A stretch of 64,000 nucleotides of DNA, taken from contig CALIAF010000007.1 of NCBI GenBank assembly GCA_938041335.1, positions 42,499-106,498 of the forward strand, in the 5' to 3' direction. This stretch comes from an uncultured Ulvibacter sp. (GTDB taxonomy: Bacteria; Bacteroidota; Bacteroidia; Flavobacteriales; Flavobacteriaceae). The number at the start of each line of letters is the position of its first letter. Position 1 is the first letter of the stretch. Positions 30,516 to 38,744 of the stretch are shown here, one piece after another. The notes under the pieces are model-generated. The model saw only the letters and a list, made by a program, of their open reading frames with translations, had not been told where the DNA came from and made no database searches. The position numbers and the translations under genes were made by a program.

Positions 30516-31430
30516 ATGATAAAACTAAATGTACAAAACGAGTTTTCTAGACTAAGGGCAGTAGTTTTAGGTGCCGCAAAAAGTAATGGGCCAGCACCGA
30601 CTTTAGAAGAAGCATACGATCCTAAATCTGCTAAGCACATTAAGGCGGGTACGTATCCTAAAAATGAGGATATGGTAATAGAAATGGATGCTGTTGCTGC
30701 TGTTTTTAAAAAATATGATGTTACGGTTTATCGTCCTAATCAGATTGAAGCATATAACCAGATTTTTTCTAGAGATATCGCTTTTGTAATAGAAGATAAA
30801 TTTATTAAAGCTAATATTTTACCAGATAGAGCTCGAGAGATTGAGGCCATACAATATGTGATGGATCAAATAGACCCAAAGAACATTGTGCAGTTTCCTG
30901 ATGAAGTTCACGTAGAAGGGGGAGATGTGATGCCATATGGTGATTATATTTTTGTAGGAACCTATTATGGAGAAGATTATGCAGATTATATTACCGCGCG
31001 AACTAACATGCATGCGGTTAAGGCATTACAAGAATTATTTCCTAAGAAAACGGTGAAGCCATTTAACTTAAGAAAAAGCAATACCATAGCAGAAGACAAC
31101 GCTTTGCATTTAGATTGCTGTTTTCAGCCTCTTGGTAAAGGTAAATGTATTATTCACGAGAATGGTTTTCTGTACAAAGAAGAGTTTGATTGGTTGGTGA
31201 ATTACTTCGGAAAAGCCAACTGTTTCCAGATTGATAAGAAAGAAATGTACCATATGAATAGTAATATCTTTAGCATAAGTGAAGATGTTATTATTTCAGA
31301 AAAGAACTTTACAAGATTGAATACTTGGTTAAGAGACCAAGGGTTTACCGTAGAAGAAGTGCCTTATTTTGAAATTTCAAAACAAGAAGGGTTACTAAGG
31401 TGCAGCACATTACCGTTGATACGGGATTAA
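30516..31430 (+). CDS. Amidinotransferase/dimethylarginine dimethylaminohydrolase-like enzyme
   Basis: A 304-residue guanidino-group-modifying enzyme fold. Features are FSRDIAFVI (FxRD substrate motif), HVEGGDVMPYGDYIFVG (Glu/Asp), NALHLDCCFQPLGKGK (catalytic His) and GLLRCSTLPL with the nucleophilic Cys at about 296. Members hydrolyse or transfer amidino groups from arginine, methylarginines or related compounds; the exact substrate cannot be told. The LDCCF and RCSTLPL motifs are closer to glycine amidinotransferase-like enzymes than to arginine deiminase. Its stop abuts the stop of the convergent gene without a spare base. A second superfamily member lies 4.5 kb downstream. Confidence 0.85.
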   Translation: MIKLNVQNEFSRLRAVVLGAAKSNGPAPTLEEAYDPKSAKHIKAGTYPKNEDMVIEMDAVAAVFKKYDVTVYRPNQIEAYNQIFSRDIAFVIEDKFIKANILPDRAREIEAIQYVMDQIDPKNIVQFPDEVHVEGGDVMPYGDYIFVGTYYGEDYADYITARTNMHAVKALQELFPKKTVKPFNLRKSNTIAEDNALHLDCCFQPLGKGKCIIHENGFLYKEEFDWLVNYFGKANCFQIDKKEMYHMNSNIFSISEDVIISEKNFTRLNTWLRDQGFTVEEVPYFEISKQEGLLRCSTLPLIRD

Positions 31431-32873
31431 CTACCTACCGCGATTAAAAATTTTCTTAACAGAACCATCACTATAGTAGAGAAACTGGATACCTTGAGTA
31501 CTTTCTAATACATCACGTCCTAATATATCATATCTATTGAGGAGTTCTGGTATTTTTAAATCATCAATATCAGAAAGTCCTAGTTCTAAGTCTCTTGTAA
31601 TTTTTACTTCATAGCTATATGTCTCTGAAACATCTGTAAATACTTCTGGCATAGATGCCACAATCAAATATACCTCTGTAATTTGACTAGGAATAGGTAT
31701 AGATAAAGATCCTTGTGCGTTATTGTCCATTTCTAAATCAATAAAAACCGTTTCATCAAAATCATTTTTTAAAAGGACTTTACCTTGAAAATGAGTGATA
31801 CTTCCTTCGCTTCCTTGTAAATCTCCATTAATTTCAAATAGGTAGTTGTCTGCTTCAGTGATGTTGATCTTGTAGCTATTAAATGACCATGCTCTCGTGA
31901 CATTTTCATCTTCGGGTCTTATCCAGCCATTAGTCCCTTCATCATTATAAATAGCGATAAATTCATTGTCGTCCTCTGGATCTGCATAATCGTCCCACTC
32001 CGTTTCAAAACGAGTTATTTGATTGCTAGGGAGAAAATCAAAATCATTAGTCATTCTAGATGCAAAATCTATAAAGTGATTTCTAAAAGGGGTGCTTCCT
32101 ATTTCATTATAAAAATATTCTTGCGGGAGCTCTGATGTTCCTGCGTATAATCCATTTGTAATTAGCTCATCTGGCACATCTGTTTCTTCGCTTAAATAAT
32201 ATAAAAATAGGGCAAGGGCATACTGGTGTACATAGCGTTGCCAGTTTTCTGGATAATCATCAGGGAAATTATCAAAGCTAAGCCATAATGGAACTTGCGG
32301 TAATCTTATAAGGGATTCTGCCTCAACAAAGGCTGCGTCTACGGTAGGGTTTTGTAATGCTGCAAACCAGTTTGCGGATGCTTCAATATACCATTGGCTA
32401 TCTCCAGAATAAACAAACCCTGGCGAAGTTGCATTGTATTGAAAAATATGAAAAGTCTCGTGTGCTACGTTCACCCAGTCTAGATGTGCGCCAAAAGGTA
32501 TAGTTAGAAATGGATATCCATTACTATCGGTCCCTTGACCGTTACCCCAGCCATCAGGAAAGTCGTCCATGCCATTATGTAAATACACATTATAGTAATA
32601 CCCATCAAGAGGATTAGGAGGATCTGACATCTCTAAAACAGACAGGCAATAGTCTCGATAGGGGTTCATTTTAGTGAGCATTTCTAATGCATCTTCTTCA
32701 TAGTCAAACTCGTTATCCCACCAGATAATATAAATACCATCTGTAATATGATCATAATCTGTGGTGTCACTAAAAACACTGTTGATGGTGTATGGTTGTG
32801 CGAATGTTTCAGAAGTAAGAGGAAGTAGTAATAGCGTGAAAGACAGTGCGATATATGCGTAAAGTGTTTTCAT
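31431..32873 (-). CDS. Secreted putative metallopeptidase (DUF6055-like) with sorting-like C-terminus
   Basis: 480 residues with a signal peptide (LLLLPLTSETFAQ). A helix carries HETFH at 138-142 (VNVAHETFHIFQY) and a glutamate follows at 164 (WYIEASANWFAA), the HExxH plus Glu layout of gluzincin zinc peptidases. The last 35 residues (YDILGRDVLESTQGIQ...LYYSDGSVKKIF) resemble the type-9-secretion C-terminal sorting domain of Bacteroidota, which directs proteins to the surface. It is the last gene of a five-gene minus-strand run, 20 bp after the DUF3570-like gene. Peptidase activity is inference; it may simply be a DUF6055 binding protein. Confidence 0.65.
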   Translation of the reverse strand: MKTLYAYIALSFTLLLLPLTSETFAQPYTINSVFSDTTDYDHITDGIYIIWWDNEFDYEEDALEMLTKMNPYRDYCLSVLEMSDPPNPLDGYYYNVYLHNGMDDFPDGWGNGQGTDSNGYPFLTIPFGAHLDWVNVAHETFHIFQYNATSPGFVYSGDSQWYIEASANWFAALQNPTVDAAFVEAESLIRLPQVPLWLSFDNFPDDYPENWQRYVHQYALALFLYYLSEETDVPDELITNGLYAGTSELPQEYFYNEIGSTPFRNHFIDFASRMTNDFDFLPSNQITRFETEWDDYADPEDDNEFIAIYNDEGTNGWIRPEDENVTRAWSFNSYKINITEADNYLFEINGDLQGSEGSITHFQGKVLLKNDFDETVFIDLEMDNNAQGSLSIPIPSQITEVYLIVASMPEVFTDVSETYSYEVKITRDLELGLSDIDDLKIPELLNRYDILGRDVLESTQGIQFLYYSDGSVKKIFNRGR

Positions 32874-32893
32874 AGTAATATAAAATTAGTTTG

Positions 32894-34150
32894 TTAGTCC
32901 TGTACAAACTTTACGCCACCAGAAATTAAAAAGTAATTGAGCCCAGTATTACGTTCATAGCTACTTACTTTAAGGTCTATGGATTTTAGGCCAAAAGAAA
33001 ATACTTTAAGACCTGTAAAAATGTCTGTGTAATTAATGCCTATACTGTACTGGTTTGCATTAAAGGCAGATAGGTCAAAATCACTTGTGTAAAATTCGTC
33101 AGTAGATAAAGCTTCTGCAAAATTATTAAAGTATTTTGAAGCAGATTGCTGGTAATACCGATATCCAGGATACAGTGTAAAACGCCCACCAATTTTTATT
33201 GGTACTTCTAGCGAGGCGGTATTTGAGGTAATCCCGAAGTCATCAGAATAATAGCGATAGTAACTTCTTAAAACAAAGGTCTCATTAAGGTAATAGTTTA
33301 AACGACCACCAACTGCAATTTTAAATCGAGAATCAGGCAGACGTTCTATATCATGTGCGATAGGAAAGTTCTCTGCCATAAAGATAGGTTGGTCAGCAAA
33401 ATAGATACGATGAAAAGGCGTGGATAATAGTCCTTGCTGTTGGATCAAATCTAGAGAGAGCGAAAACTGCGCATTCTTGCTTAAAATTTGCGAAAACCCA
33501 AGGCCAAGTGAATAGGAATTACGCCCGTTGTCTTTAAAGCCGTCAAGATCTTCAAAATCATTTACGTTATTTAATTCAAATCGTATTTCTTCTGGATAAA
33601 TAAGTTTCCAAGTATCTAAGTACACATTTGCAGAGGCACTTATTTCTGTATTCTTTTCATTAAACAGGTAGGTGTAATTACCACCAAAGCCAATAGAATT
33701 ATAGTCGTACTCTGTAGCAAAAGATGCTTTTGCGCCCCAAATTTGATTTCTATCTGGACTGGAGTGACTATAGCTGCCATTTACGTTTGTCCAAGTATCT
33801 TTTCCAGAAGCACCACTGGAAGCCACAAATGGATCTGCTTCTTGCGCCCCATCAAAAGGACCTACATTACTAGATGATGCAGAGGTGTAGGCAGAGATAT
33901 TGAGGTCTACTGTCAGTACATCGTCTGCATTTAATGGTATTGCTACTACAATTGTTGGGGCGATATCTGTTAGCTCTTCTGTACCACGACCACCAGTTAC
34001 TGCTGCATTACTACCATCTTGTTCGTAATAGCTGCTTAAAAATTCAATCTCTGTGGTTTCTAATACTCTTTTTGTATATGTTGCTGTAGTATCTTGCGCA
34101 TTCATATGTGCGGCAAAAACCAAAGCGAAAATAAAAAGCAGGTATTTCAT
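32894..34150 (-). CDS. DUF3570-like outer membrane beta-barrel protein
   Basis: 418 residues with a signal peptide (LLFIFALVFAAHMNAQ). The sequence is made of alternating strands typical of outer membrane barrels, with the N-terminal ATYTKRVLETTEIEFLSSYYEQDG, an early Ser/Gly-rich loop (SASSSNVGPFDGA, SSGASGKDTW) and a terminal strand YFLISGGVKFVQD. This pattern matches the DUF3570 family as I know it. Function is not established. It belongs to the thioredoxin-ApbE-DUF4266 operon, 65 bp after the small lipoprotein gene, suggesting that the barrel and lipoprotein work together. Confidence 0.75.
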   Translation of the reverse strand: MKYLLFIFALVFAAHMNAQDTTATYTKRVLETTEIEFLSSYYEQDGSNAAVTGGRGTEELTDIAPTIVVAIPLNADDVLTVDLNISAYTSASSSNVGPFDGAQEADPFVASSGASGKDTWTNVNGSYSHSSPDRNQIWGAKASFATEYDYNSIGFGGNYTYLFNEKNTEISASANVYLDTWKLIYPEEIRFELNNVNDFEDLDGFKDNGRNSYSLGLGFSQILSKNAQFSLSLDLIQQQGLLSTPFHRIYFADQPIFMAENFPIAHDIERLPDSRFKIAVGGRLNYYLNETFVLRSYYRYYSDDFGITSNTASLEVPIKIGGRFTLYPGYRYYQQSASKYFNNFAEALSTDEFYTSDFDLSAFNANQYSIGINYTDIFTGLKVFSFGLKSIDLKVSSYERNTGLNYFLISGGVKFVQD

Positions 34151-34215
34151 ATATTTGGTATTTCAGAAAATAAAAACCCCGATATAAATATCAGGACGAT
34201 TTTTGCATTAATAAA

Positions 34216-34425
34216 TTAGTTGCAACCGCAACCACCACCAGTCTTCCCTCCATTTGCTCCAGAAGCTGACTCTCTGTATAATTGCGTATTAGTGTCAAAA
34301 CGTTTTATCGATCTATCTGCCAGAGCCATATCTGGGTCATTAATGTTTACCTTTTCATATTCTTTTACGGCTACACATGATGTGAAGCAAGAACATAAAA
34401 TAGCGATTAAGAGTAGTTTTTTCAT
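34216..34425 (-). CDS. DUF4266-like small lipoprotein with CxC tail
   Basis: 69 residues, start chosen at the ATG 34423-34425, which gives a clean lipoprotein signal with acylated C17 (CFTSC). The mature part is about 50 residues: VKEYEKVNINDPDMALADRS, then RESASGAN at 51-58, a Gly/Lys run and the terminal GGGCGCN (C66, C68). It matches DUF4266 proteins in size and C-terminal pattern. The tail could bind metal or form a disulfide relay with the neighbouring thioredoxin-like protein. The segment ESASGAN resembles the ApbE flavinylation motif but has Asn in place of the acceptor Thr/Ser. Function unknown. Confidence 0.75.
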   Translation of the reverse strand: MKKLLLIAILCSCFTSCVAVKEYEKVNINDPDMALADRSIKRFDTNTQLYRESASGANGGKTGGGCGCN

Positions 34426-34435
34426 AAGATGGAAC

Positions 34436-35416
34436 TCAATTTTTAGTATCGAGTTTAATATTTTCTGAAGTAAATATAGCACCATCTGTTGAGATAACAA
34501 TGCATTCTACACCAGGAAATTGGTTAATTCTATCCAGCCCAGTTTCAATACCCATTACAAACACAGAGGTTGCCAAGGCATCTGCCAGTTCTGCCTTTGG
34601 GGCAAAGACGGTCACACTTATGATACCTTTAGAGGGGTACCCTGTGCGCGGGTCAATAATATGTGAATATCTAATGTCATTAAACGTGACAAACTTCTCA
34701 TAGTTACCAGATGTTACAACAGCATCTGTTATAGGTAATAACGCAAAAGCCTTGTTTTTATTTAATGGGTTTGTTATCGCAACCTGCCAAGGCGAACCGT
34801 CAGGTTGTTTCCCCCACGTATTCATATCGCCAGCGGCATTAATAATCCCAGCTGTCACACCGCTTTTTATTAATAAGGCTTTCGCTGTATCTGCTGCATA
34901 ACCTTTACCAATAGCTCCAAAACCTATTTTCATTCCTTTGTTTTTAAGGAACACGGTTTTATTAGTGTCATCTAATAGGATGTTTTTATAACCTACTTTT
35001 TCTACCGAAATTTTAATGGCTTCCTCATTGGGCATTTGTATCATACTTCCGTCAAATTTCCAGATACGATCCATAGAAGCGTACGAAATATCAAAAGCAC
35101 CGTCCGTTAATTTTGATAACTGGATAGCACGTTTAATAAGGTTGAAAAGTTCTTCGGAAACTTTAACGGGTTGTAGCCCCGCATTTTTATTTATTAAGGT
35201 GGTTTCAGATGTTTCTTGCCAAGAAGAGATAAGGGCTTCAATTCTTTTAATTTCCAAAATAGCATCACTAATGTGATACTGTCCTATTTCCAGATTAGGG
35301 GCAACCACCGTAATAATAAAGTCAGTGCCCATTAAAGAGAGCTCCTTATTTACAATAACCTGTGAATGAGCAATTGAATTTGACACCAGTATGAAAAAAA
35401 CAAACAGTGCTCTCAT
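34436..35416 (-). CDS. apbE: FAD:protein FMN transferase (ApbE family)
   Basis: 326 residues. ApbE enzymes act outside the cytoplasm and move FMN from FAD to a Thr/Ser of a target protein. A signal peptide (LFVFFILVSNSIAHSQ) is followed by MGTDFIITVVA, GAIGKGYAADTAKALL (FAD site), INAAGDMNTWG, SHIIDPRTGYP and the metal-site ELADALATSVFVMG, so the active site looks intact. Its start overlaps the upstream thioredoxin-like gene by one base and the small lipoprotein follows after ten. No NqrC/RnfG/FMN-bind substrate lies in the window, so its target is either a neighbour or elsewhere. Confidence 0.93.
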   Translation of the reverse strand: MRALFVFFILVSNSIAHSQVIVNKELSLMGTDFIITVVAPNLEIGQYHISDAILEIKRIEALISSWQETSETTLINKNAGLQPVKVSEELFNLIKRAIQLSKLTDGAFDISYASMDRIWKFDGSMIQMPNEEAIKISVEKVGYKNILLDDTNKTVFLKNKGMKIGFGAIGKGYAADTAKALLIKSGVTAGIINAAGDMNTWGKQPDGSPWQVAITNPLNKNKAFALLPITDAVVTSGNYEKFVTFNDIRYSHIIDPRTGYPSKGIISVTVFAPKAELADALATSVFVMGIETGLDRINQFPGVECIVISTDGAIFTSENIKLDTKN

Positions 35417-35862
35417 TATTTTTTAGTAAAACCGTCTATTTCTAAAATATAGTCGCTAGGTGTTGCTTTATAATAACCAGTCTCTCCCAATACATTAAGG
35501 TCTTTGTCCATTACAACTACAAAAGGGAAGATCCCCCTCTTGTTAAATTGTTCTGCCAAGGCGTTATTTTTTGCTGTCATTTCTGGAGATAAAGCGTTCT
35601 TCTTTTTCTTCGGGAAATCTGCCTGTAACATCACAAAGTGATCTTTAGCATATAATTTGAACTCCTCAGATTGAAAAATCTCTCTATCTAGTTTAATACA
35701 AGGAGCGCACCAGTCGCTACCTTGAAAGACCAATACGATGGGACAGTCTGTTTCTTGTGCCATTTCTTGGGCCGAATCTATATCATCTTGCCATTCTTGG
35801 GCCTGCACAACTGGGATGGTTAAAAAAAAGAGACATGTAATAGAAATGAGAAATTGTTTCAT
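35416..35862 (-). CDS. Secreted thioredoxin-like protein
   Basis: 148 residues with a signal peptide (LISITCLFFLTIPVVQAQ) and one thioredoxin-like domain with the redox pair C52-A-P-C55 in GSDWCAPCIKLDREIF, close to the Thioredoxin_7/DUF255-type fold. It likely reduces or oxidises cysteines in the periplasm. It is the first gene of the operon; its TAA overlaps the apbE ATG (TAATG). The CxC tail of the small lipoprotein two genes on is an obvious possible partner, which is inference. Confidence 0.88.
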   Translation of the reverse strand: MKQFLISITCLFFLTIPVVQAQEWQDDIDSAQEMAQETDCPIVLVFQGSDWCAPCIKLDREIFQSEEFKLYAKDHFVMLQADFPKKKKNALSPEMTAKNNALAEQFNKRGIFPFVVVMDKDLNVLGETGYYKATPSDYILEIDGFTKK

Positions 35863-35944
35863 AGTTTTTTATTTACTTAACGTAAGATACTTATTTATAT
35901 TTAACCCTATTCAATTAATATGCCGCATATTGACAAAATAGAAT

Positions 35945-35952
35945 TATTTTTG
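35945..35952 (+). promoter_or_regulatory. -7 element of the ctlX-like gene
   Basis: TATTTTTG is an exact TAnnTTTG match ending 19 bp before the ATG at 35972. A TTG lies only 12 bp upstream (35930-35932), short of the normal spacing. Confidence 0.55.
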
Positions 35953-35971
35953 AAGACTTAAAACTATCCAA

Positions 35972-36916
35972 ATGTCCCAAATTACCAATACCATTTTAAT
36001 GATTCGTCCAGTTGCGTTCAGGATGAATGAAGAAACAGCCGTAAATAATTATTTTCAGGAAGATATAAATCTTAGAAAAGGCGAGATTAACGCAAATGCT
36101 CAAGCGGAGTTTGACATGTTTGTAGAAAAATTGCGTGGTGTTGGCGTACAGGTAATTGTAGAAGATGATGATCCAAAAATGGATACGCCAGATTCTATAT
36201 TCCCTAATAATTGGGTGAGTTTTCATAAAGATGGTACGGTAGCGATGTACCCTATGTTTGCAGAAAATAGAAGACGTGAGCGCCGTGAGGAAATCATAAA
36301 CAGACTTGAAGCCGAAGGTTTTATAATCGAGGGTTTTATGGATTATACCAAAGCCGAAGAGGAAGGATACTTTTTAGAAGGAACAGGAAGTTTACTTTTA
36401 GACAGAGTGCATAACAAAGTGTATTGTGCGATATCGCCACGAGCGGATGAAGAATTAGTAGTTGAATTCTGTGAAGATTTTGAATGTGACCCCGTATTGT
36501 TTACTGCTAACCAATCATATAAAGGACAGCGTTTGCCTATATACCATACCAATGTAATGATGGCGCTTGCAGAGAACTTTGCGGTAATATGTTTAGATAC
36601 TATAGATGATAAGCACGAGAAGAAGCACTTAATTAAGCATCTTAAAGAAACTAAAAAAGAAATCATTGCCATCACAGAAGAACAAATGCACCAGTTTGCG
36701 GGAAATATGTTGCAATTACAAGGTAAGGATCACAAATATATGGTGATGAGCGAAGCTGCAAGATCTAGTTTAAGATCGGACCAAGTAAAAGCGATACAGA
36801 AACACTGTAAGATTTTAAGTAGCGACTTGACCACCATTGAAACTTGTGGTGGCGGTAGTGCCAGATGTATGATGGCAGAGGTTTTTCTTCCTAAAAAAGA
36901 AATGCAAATCGTTTAA
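35972..36916 (+). CDS. ctlX: CtlX-like arginine-deiminase-superfamily hydrolase
   Basis: 314 residues. Motifs include RPVAFRMNEETAVNN, DSIFPNNWVSFH (substrate Asp), GTGSLLLDRVHNKVYCAISPRADE, YHTNVMMALAENFAVICLD (catalytic His) and ETCGGGSARCMMAEVF with the nucleophilic Cys at about 299. CtlX in Francisella cleaves the ureido group of citrulline; most Bacteroidota homologues are named by similarity only. It is the second guanidino/ureido-type enzyme in this region. Four bases separate its stop from the stop of the convergent SDR gene. Confidence 0.85.
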   Translation: MSQITNTILMIRPVAFRMNEETAVNNYFQEDINLRKGEINANAQAEFDMFVEKLRGVGVQVIVEDDDPKMDTPDSIFPNNWVSFHKDGTVAMYPMFAENRRRERREEIINRLEAEGFIIEGFMDYTKAEEEGYFLEGTGSLLLDRVHNKVYCAISPRADEELVVEFCEDFECDPVLFTANQSYKGQRLPIYHTNVMMALAENFAVICLDTIDDKHEKKHLIKHLKETKKEIIAITEEQMHQFAGNMLQLQGKDHKYMVMSEAARSSLRSDQVKAIQKHCKILSSDLTTIETCGGGSARCMMAEVFLPKKEMQIV

Positions 36917-36920
36917 TTGG

Positions 36921-38354
36921 TTATACCTCTTTAAAAGAAGCAATTCGACGTAACATATTTCCGAAGATAAAGAAGTGAAAGGGCAACATAGTGTACCAGT
37001 ATAGTCTCCCTAGAATTCCTCTTGGTCTAAAAGTGGCCGTTTGGTGTAGCATATTTTTGTCATCGATACGAAACTCTAACCAAGCTTCTCCCGGTATGCG
37101 CATTTCTGCAAACAACAAAAGTCTTTTGTTATCTTTATCGGCAAGGATAACTCTCCAGAAGTCCAGTGCATCACCTTCAAAAATCTTAGTAGGATGGGTA
37201 CGCCCACGACGTAAACCTACGCCACCAAAAAGTTTGTCCATGTACCCACGCACTTTCCAGAGCCAATTTCCATAATACCAACCACGTTGCCCACCTATCG
37301 CCCAAATATTCTGTAGGGCAAGTTCTGGGTTTTCAAGCTGAATTTTTTGAGCATCTTTAACACATCCTTGGTCTGGTACCTCGACGTATTGTTTTAGATC
37401 ACTTCTAAAACGTCCACTCACCATACTATCTTTCCAGCTGGAAACCACTTGGTTCTGTTTAATTTTTTTAAAAGCTAATTCTATCGCTTTTGCGTAAGAA
37501 ACAGGTGTTGCGTCCAGCATATCTCTAAGCCTAGTGTCTTTTGTGATTACCTCAATACGCATACTATCTACTAGATTAAGTGCGAGTTTGTAAGAAGTGG
37601 AAGTCACAAAATACAGCCAATAACTAGAGAGCTTTGGCGATAAGAAAGGAACATCGATAATAGTAAGATTAATGGCTCTAAACTTAGAGTACTCCAACAT
37701 CATTTGCTTATAGCTTAATACGTCTGGTCCACCTATGTCAAAAGCATCATCATAGCATTTTTCATTACCTAATACGCCAATAAGGTAATTAAGTACATCT
37801 CTAATGGCAATAGGTTGGCATTTGGTTTTTACCCATTTTGGGGTAATCATGATAGGGAGTTTTTCACATAGATCTCTAATGATCTCAAAAGAGGCGCTGC
37901 CGCTTCCTACTATAATTGCCGCTCTAAGTACAGTTAATTTTGCTTCACCTTGAGACAAGATACCTTCTACATTTTTACGGGACCATAGATGCTTACTTAG
38001 GTTGTTTTCATTAGCAATACCGCCTACATAAATAATTTGCTTGCAGCCGGTCGGTTTTAGGTATTCGACAAAATTTTGCGCAGCGAGTTGTTCTTTTTCG
38101 TCAAAATCTTCTGTAGAAGAACTCATAGAATGGATTAGGTAATAGGCCGCGTCTATGTCTTTGGGCAATACATCTAGAGTAACAGGGGTTAAAAAATCGA
38201 TGATGACTACCTCAATTTTTTGGCGCATTTCTGCAGGTACAGAAAGCCGGTTTGCATTTCTCACGGCACAGACTACTTCATGACCTTGCTCTAAGAGCAA
38301 GGGTAAAAGTCGCATTCCTATATATCCATTGGCACCGGTAAGTAGTATTTTCAA
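36921..38354 (-). CDS. SDR-family oxidoreductase with C-terminal DUF2867-like domain
   Basis: 477 residues. The N-terminal NAD(P)-binding Rossmann domain has GANGYIGMRLLPLLLEQGHEV (glycine-rich loop) and continues as an atypical short-chain dehydrogenase fold to about residue 300. The C-terminal part (GQRGWYYGNWLWKVRGYMDKLFGGVGLRRGR, FWRVILADKDNKRLLLFAEMRIPGEAWLEF) matches the DUF2867 domain often fused to such proteins. The substrate is unknown. It converges on the ctlX-like gene; a 180-bp gap upstream carries a short dispersed repeat. Confidence 0.85.
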   Translation of the reverse strand: MKILLTGANGYIGMRLLPLLLEQGHEVVCAVRNANRLSVPAEMRQKIEVVIIDFLTPVTLDVLPKDIDAAYYLIHSMSSSTEDFDEKEQLAAQNFVEYLKPTGCKQIIYVGGIANENNLSKHLWSRKNVEGILSQGEAKLTVLRAAIIVGSGSASFEIIRDLCEKLPIMITPKWVKTKCQPIAIRDVLNYLIGVLGNEKCYDDAFDIGGPDVLSYKQMMLEYSKFRAINLTIIDVPFLSPKLSSYWLYFVTSTSYKLALNLVDSMRIEVITKDTRLRDMLDATPVSYAKAIELAFKKIKQNQVVSSWKDSMVSGRFRSDLKQYVEVPDQGCVKDAQKIQLENPELALQNIWAIGGQRGWYYGNWLWKVRGYMDKLFGGVGLRRGRTHPTKIFEGDALDFWRVILADKDNKRLLLFAEMRIPGEAWLEFRIDDKNMLHQTATFRPRGILGRLYWYTMLPFHFFIFGNMLRRIASFKEV

Positions 38355-38457
38355 TCTAAATTGTTTTGCTTAAAGGTACGAAAGTAAAGTACTTATTCTC
38401 ACTTCGAAAAAACTAAACTCTTGTTAATTGTGGTTAAAAAAGAAGAAAGGACGCAGG

Positions 38458-38481
38458 GCTGAAAGAACAAAGAATAAAGAC
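38458..38481 (+). repeat. Dispersed 24-bp repeat, copy 1
   Basis: GCTGAAAGAACAAAGA followed by ATAAAGAC recurs at 49271-49294 with two mismatches. Both copies lie in intergenic DNA beside short purine-rich runs. It looks like a small repeat family of unknown role. Confidence 0.55.
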
Positions 38482-38534
38482 TTCATTCTTAATTAAATGG
38501 CGATATTTGCTTGTAATAAAGTATTTTTAAACCA

Positions 38535-38741
38535 ATGAAAATCCTAAAAATTATCTTAATCCTAGCGGGAATAGCACTTATAGCGCTTGGCCTTTACAAT
38601 GCCTTTATGCCGCAAGAAGTGATGCCTATTGATATAATAACAACAGATGATACTACAAGGTCTAGCAGTCAAATCTCTGGGATGATAGGCTTAGGTATTG
38701 TTGCGCTGGTTGCAGGTACTTTCTTGAAAAATAGGAGGTAA
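38535..38741 (+). CDS. Small two-helix membrane protein
   Basis: 68 residues with two hydrophobic segments (about 4-24 and 48-64) joined by a polar loop. The layout KILKIILILAGIALIALGLYNAF ... GMIGLGIVALVAGTFLKNRR resembles the DUF3185-type small membrane proteins, though this is a weak similarity. It converges on the next gene with three bases between the stops. Function unknown. Confidence 0.65.
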   Translation: MKILKIILILAGIALIALGLYNAFMPQEVMPIDIITTDDTTRSSSQISGMIGLGIVALVAGTFLKNRR

Positions 38742-38744
38742 GGG

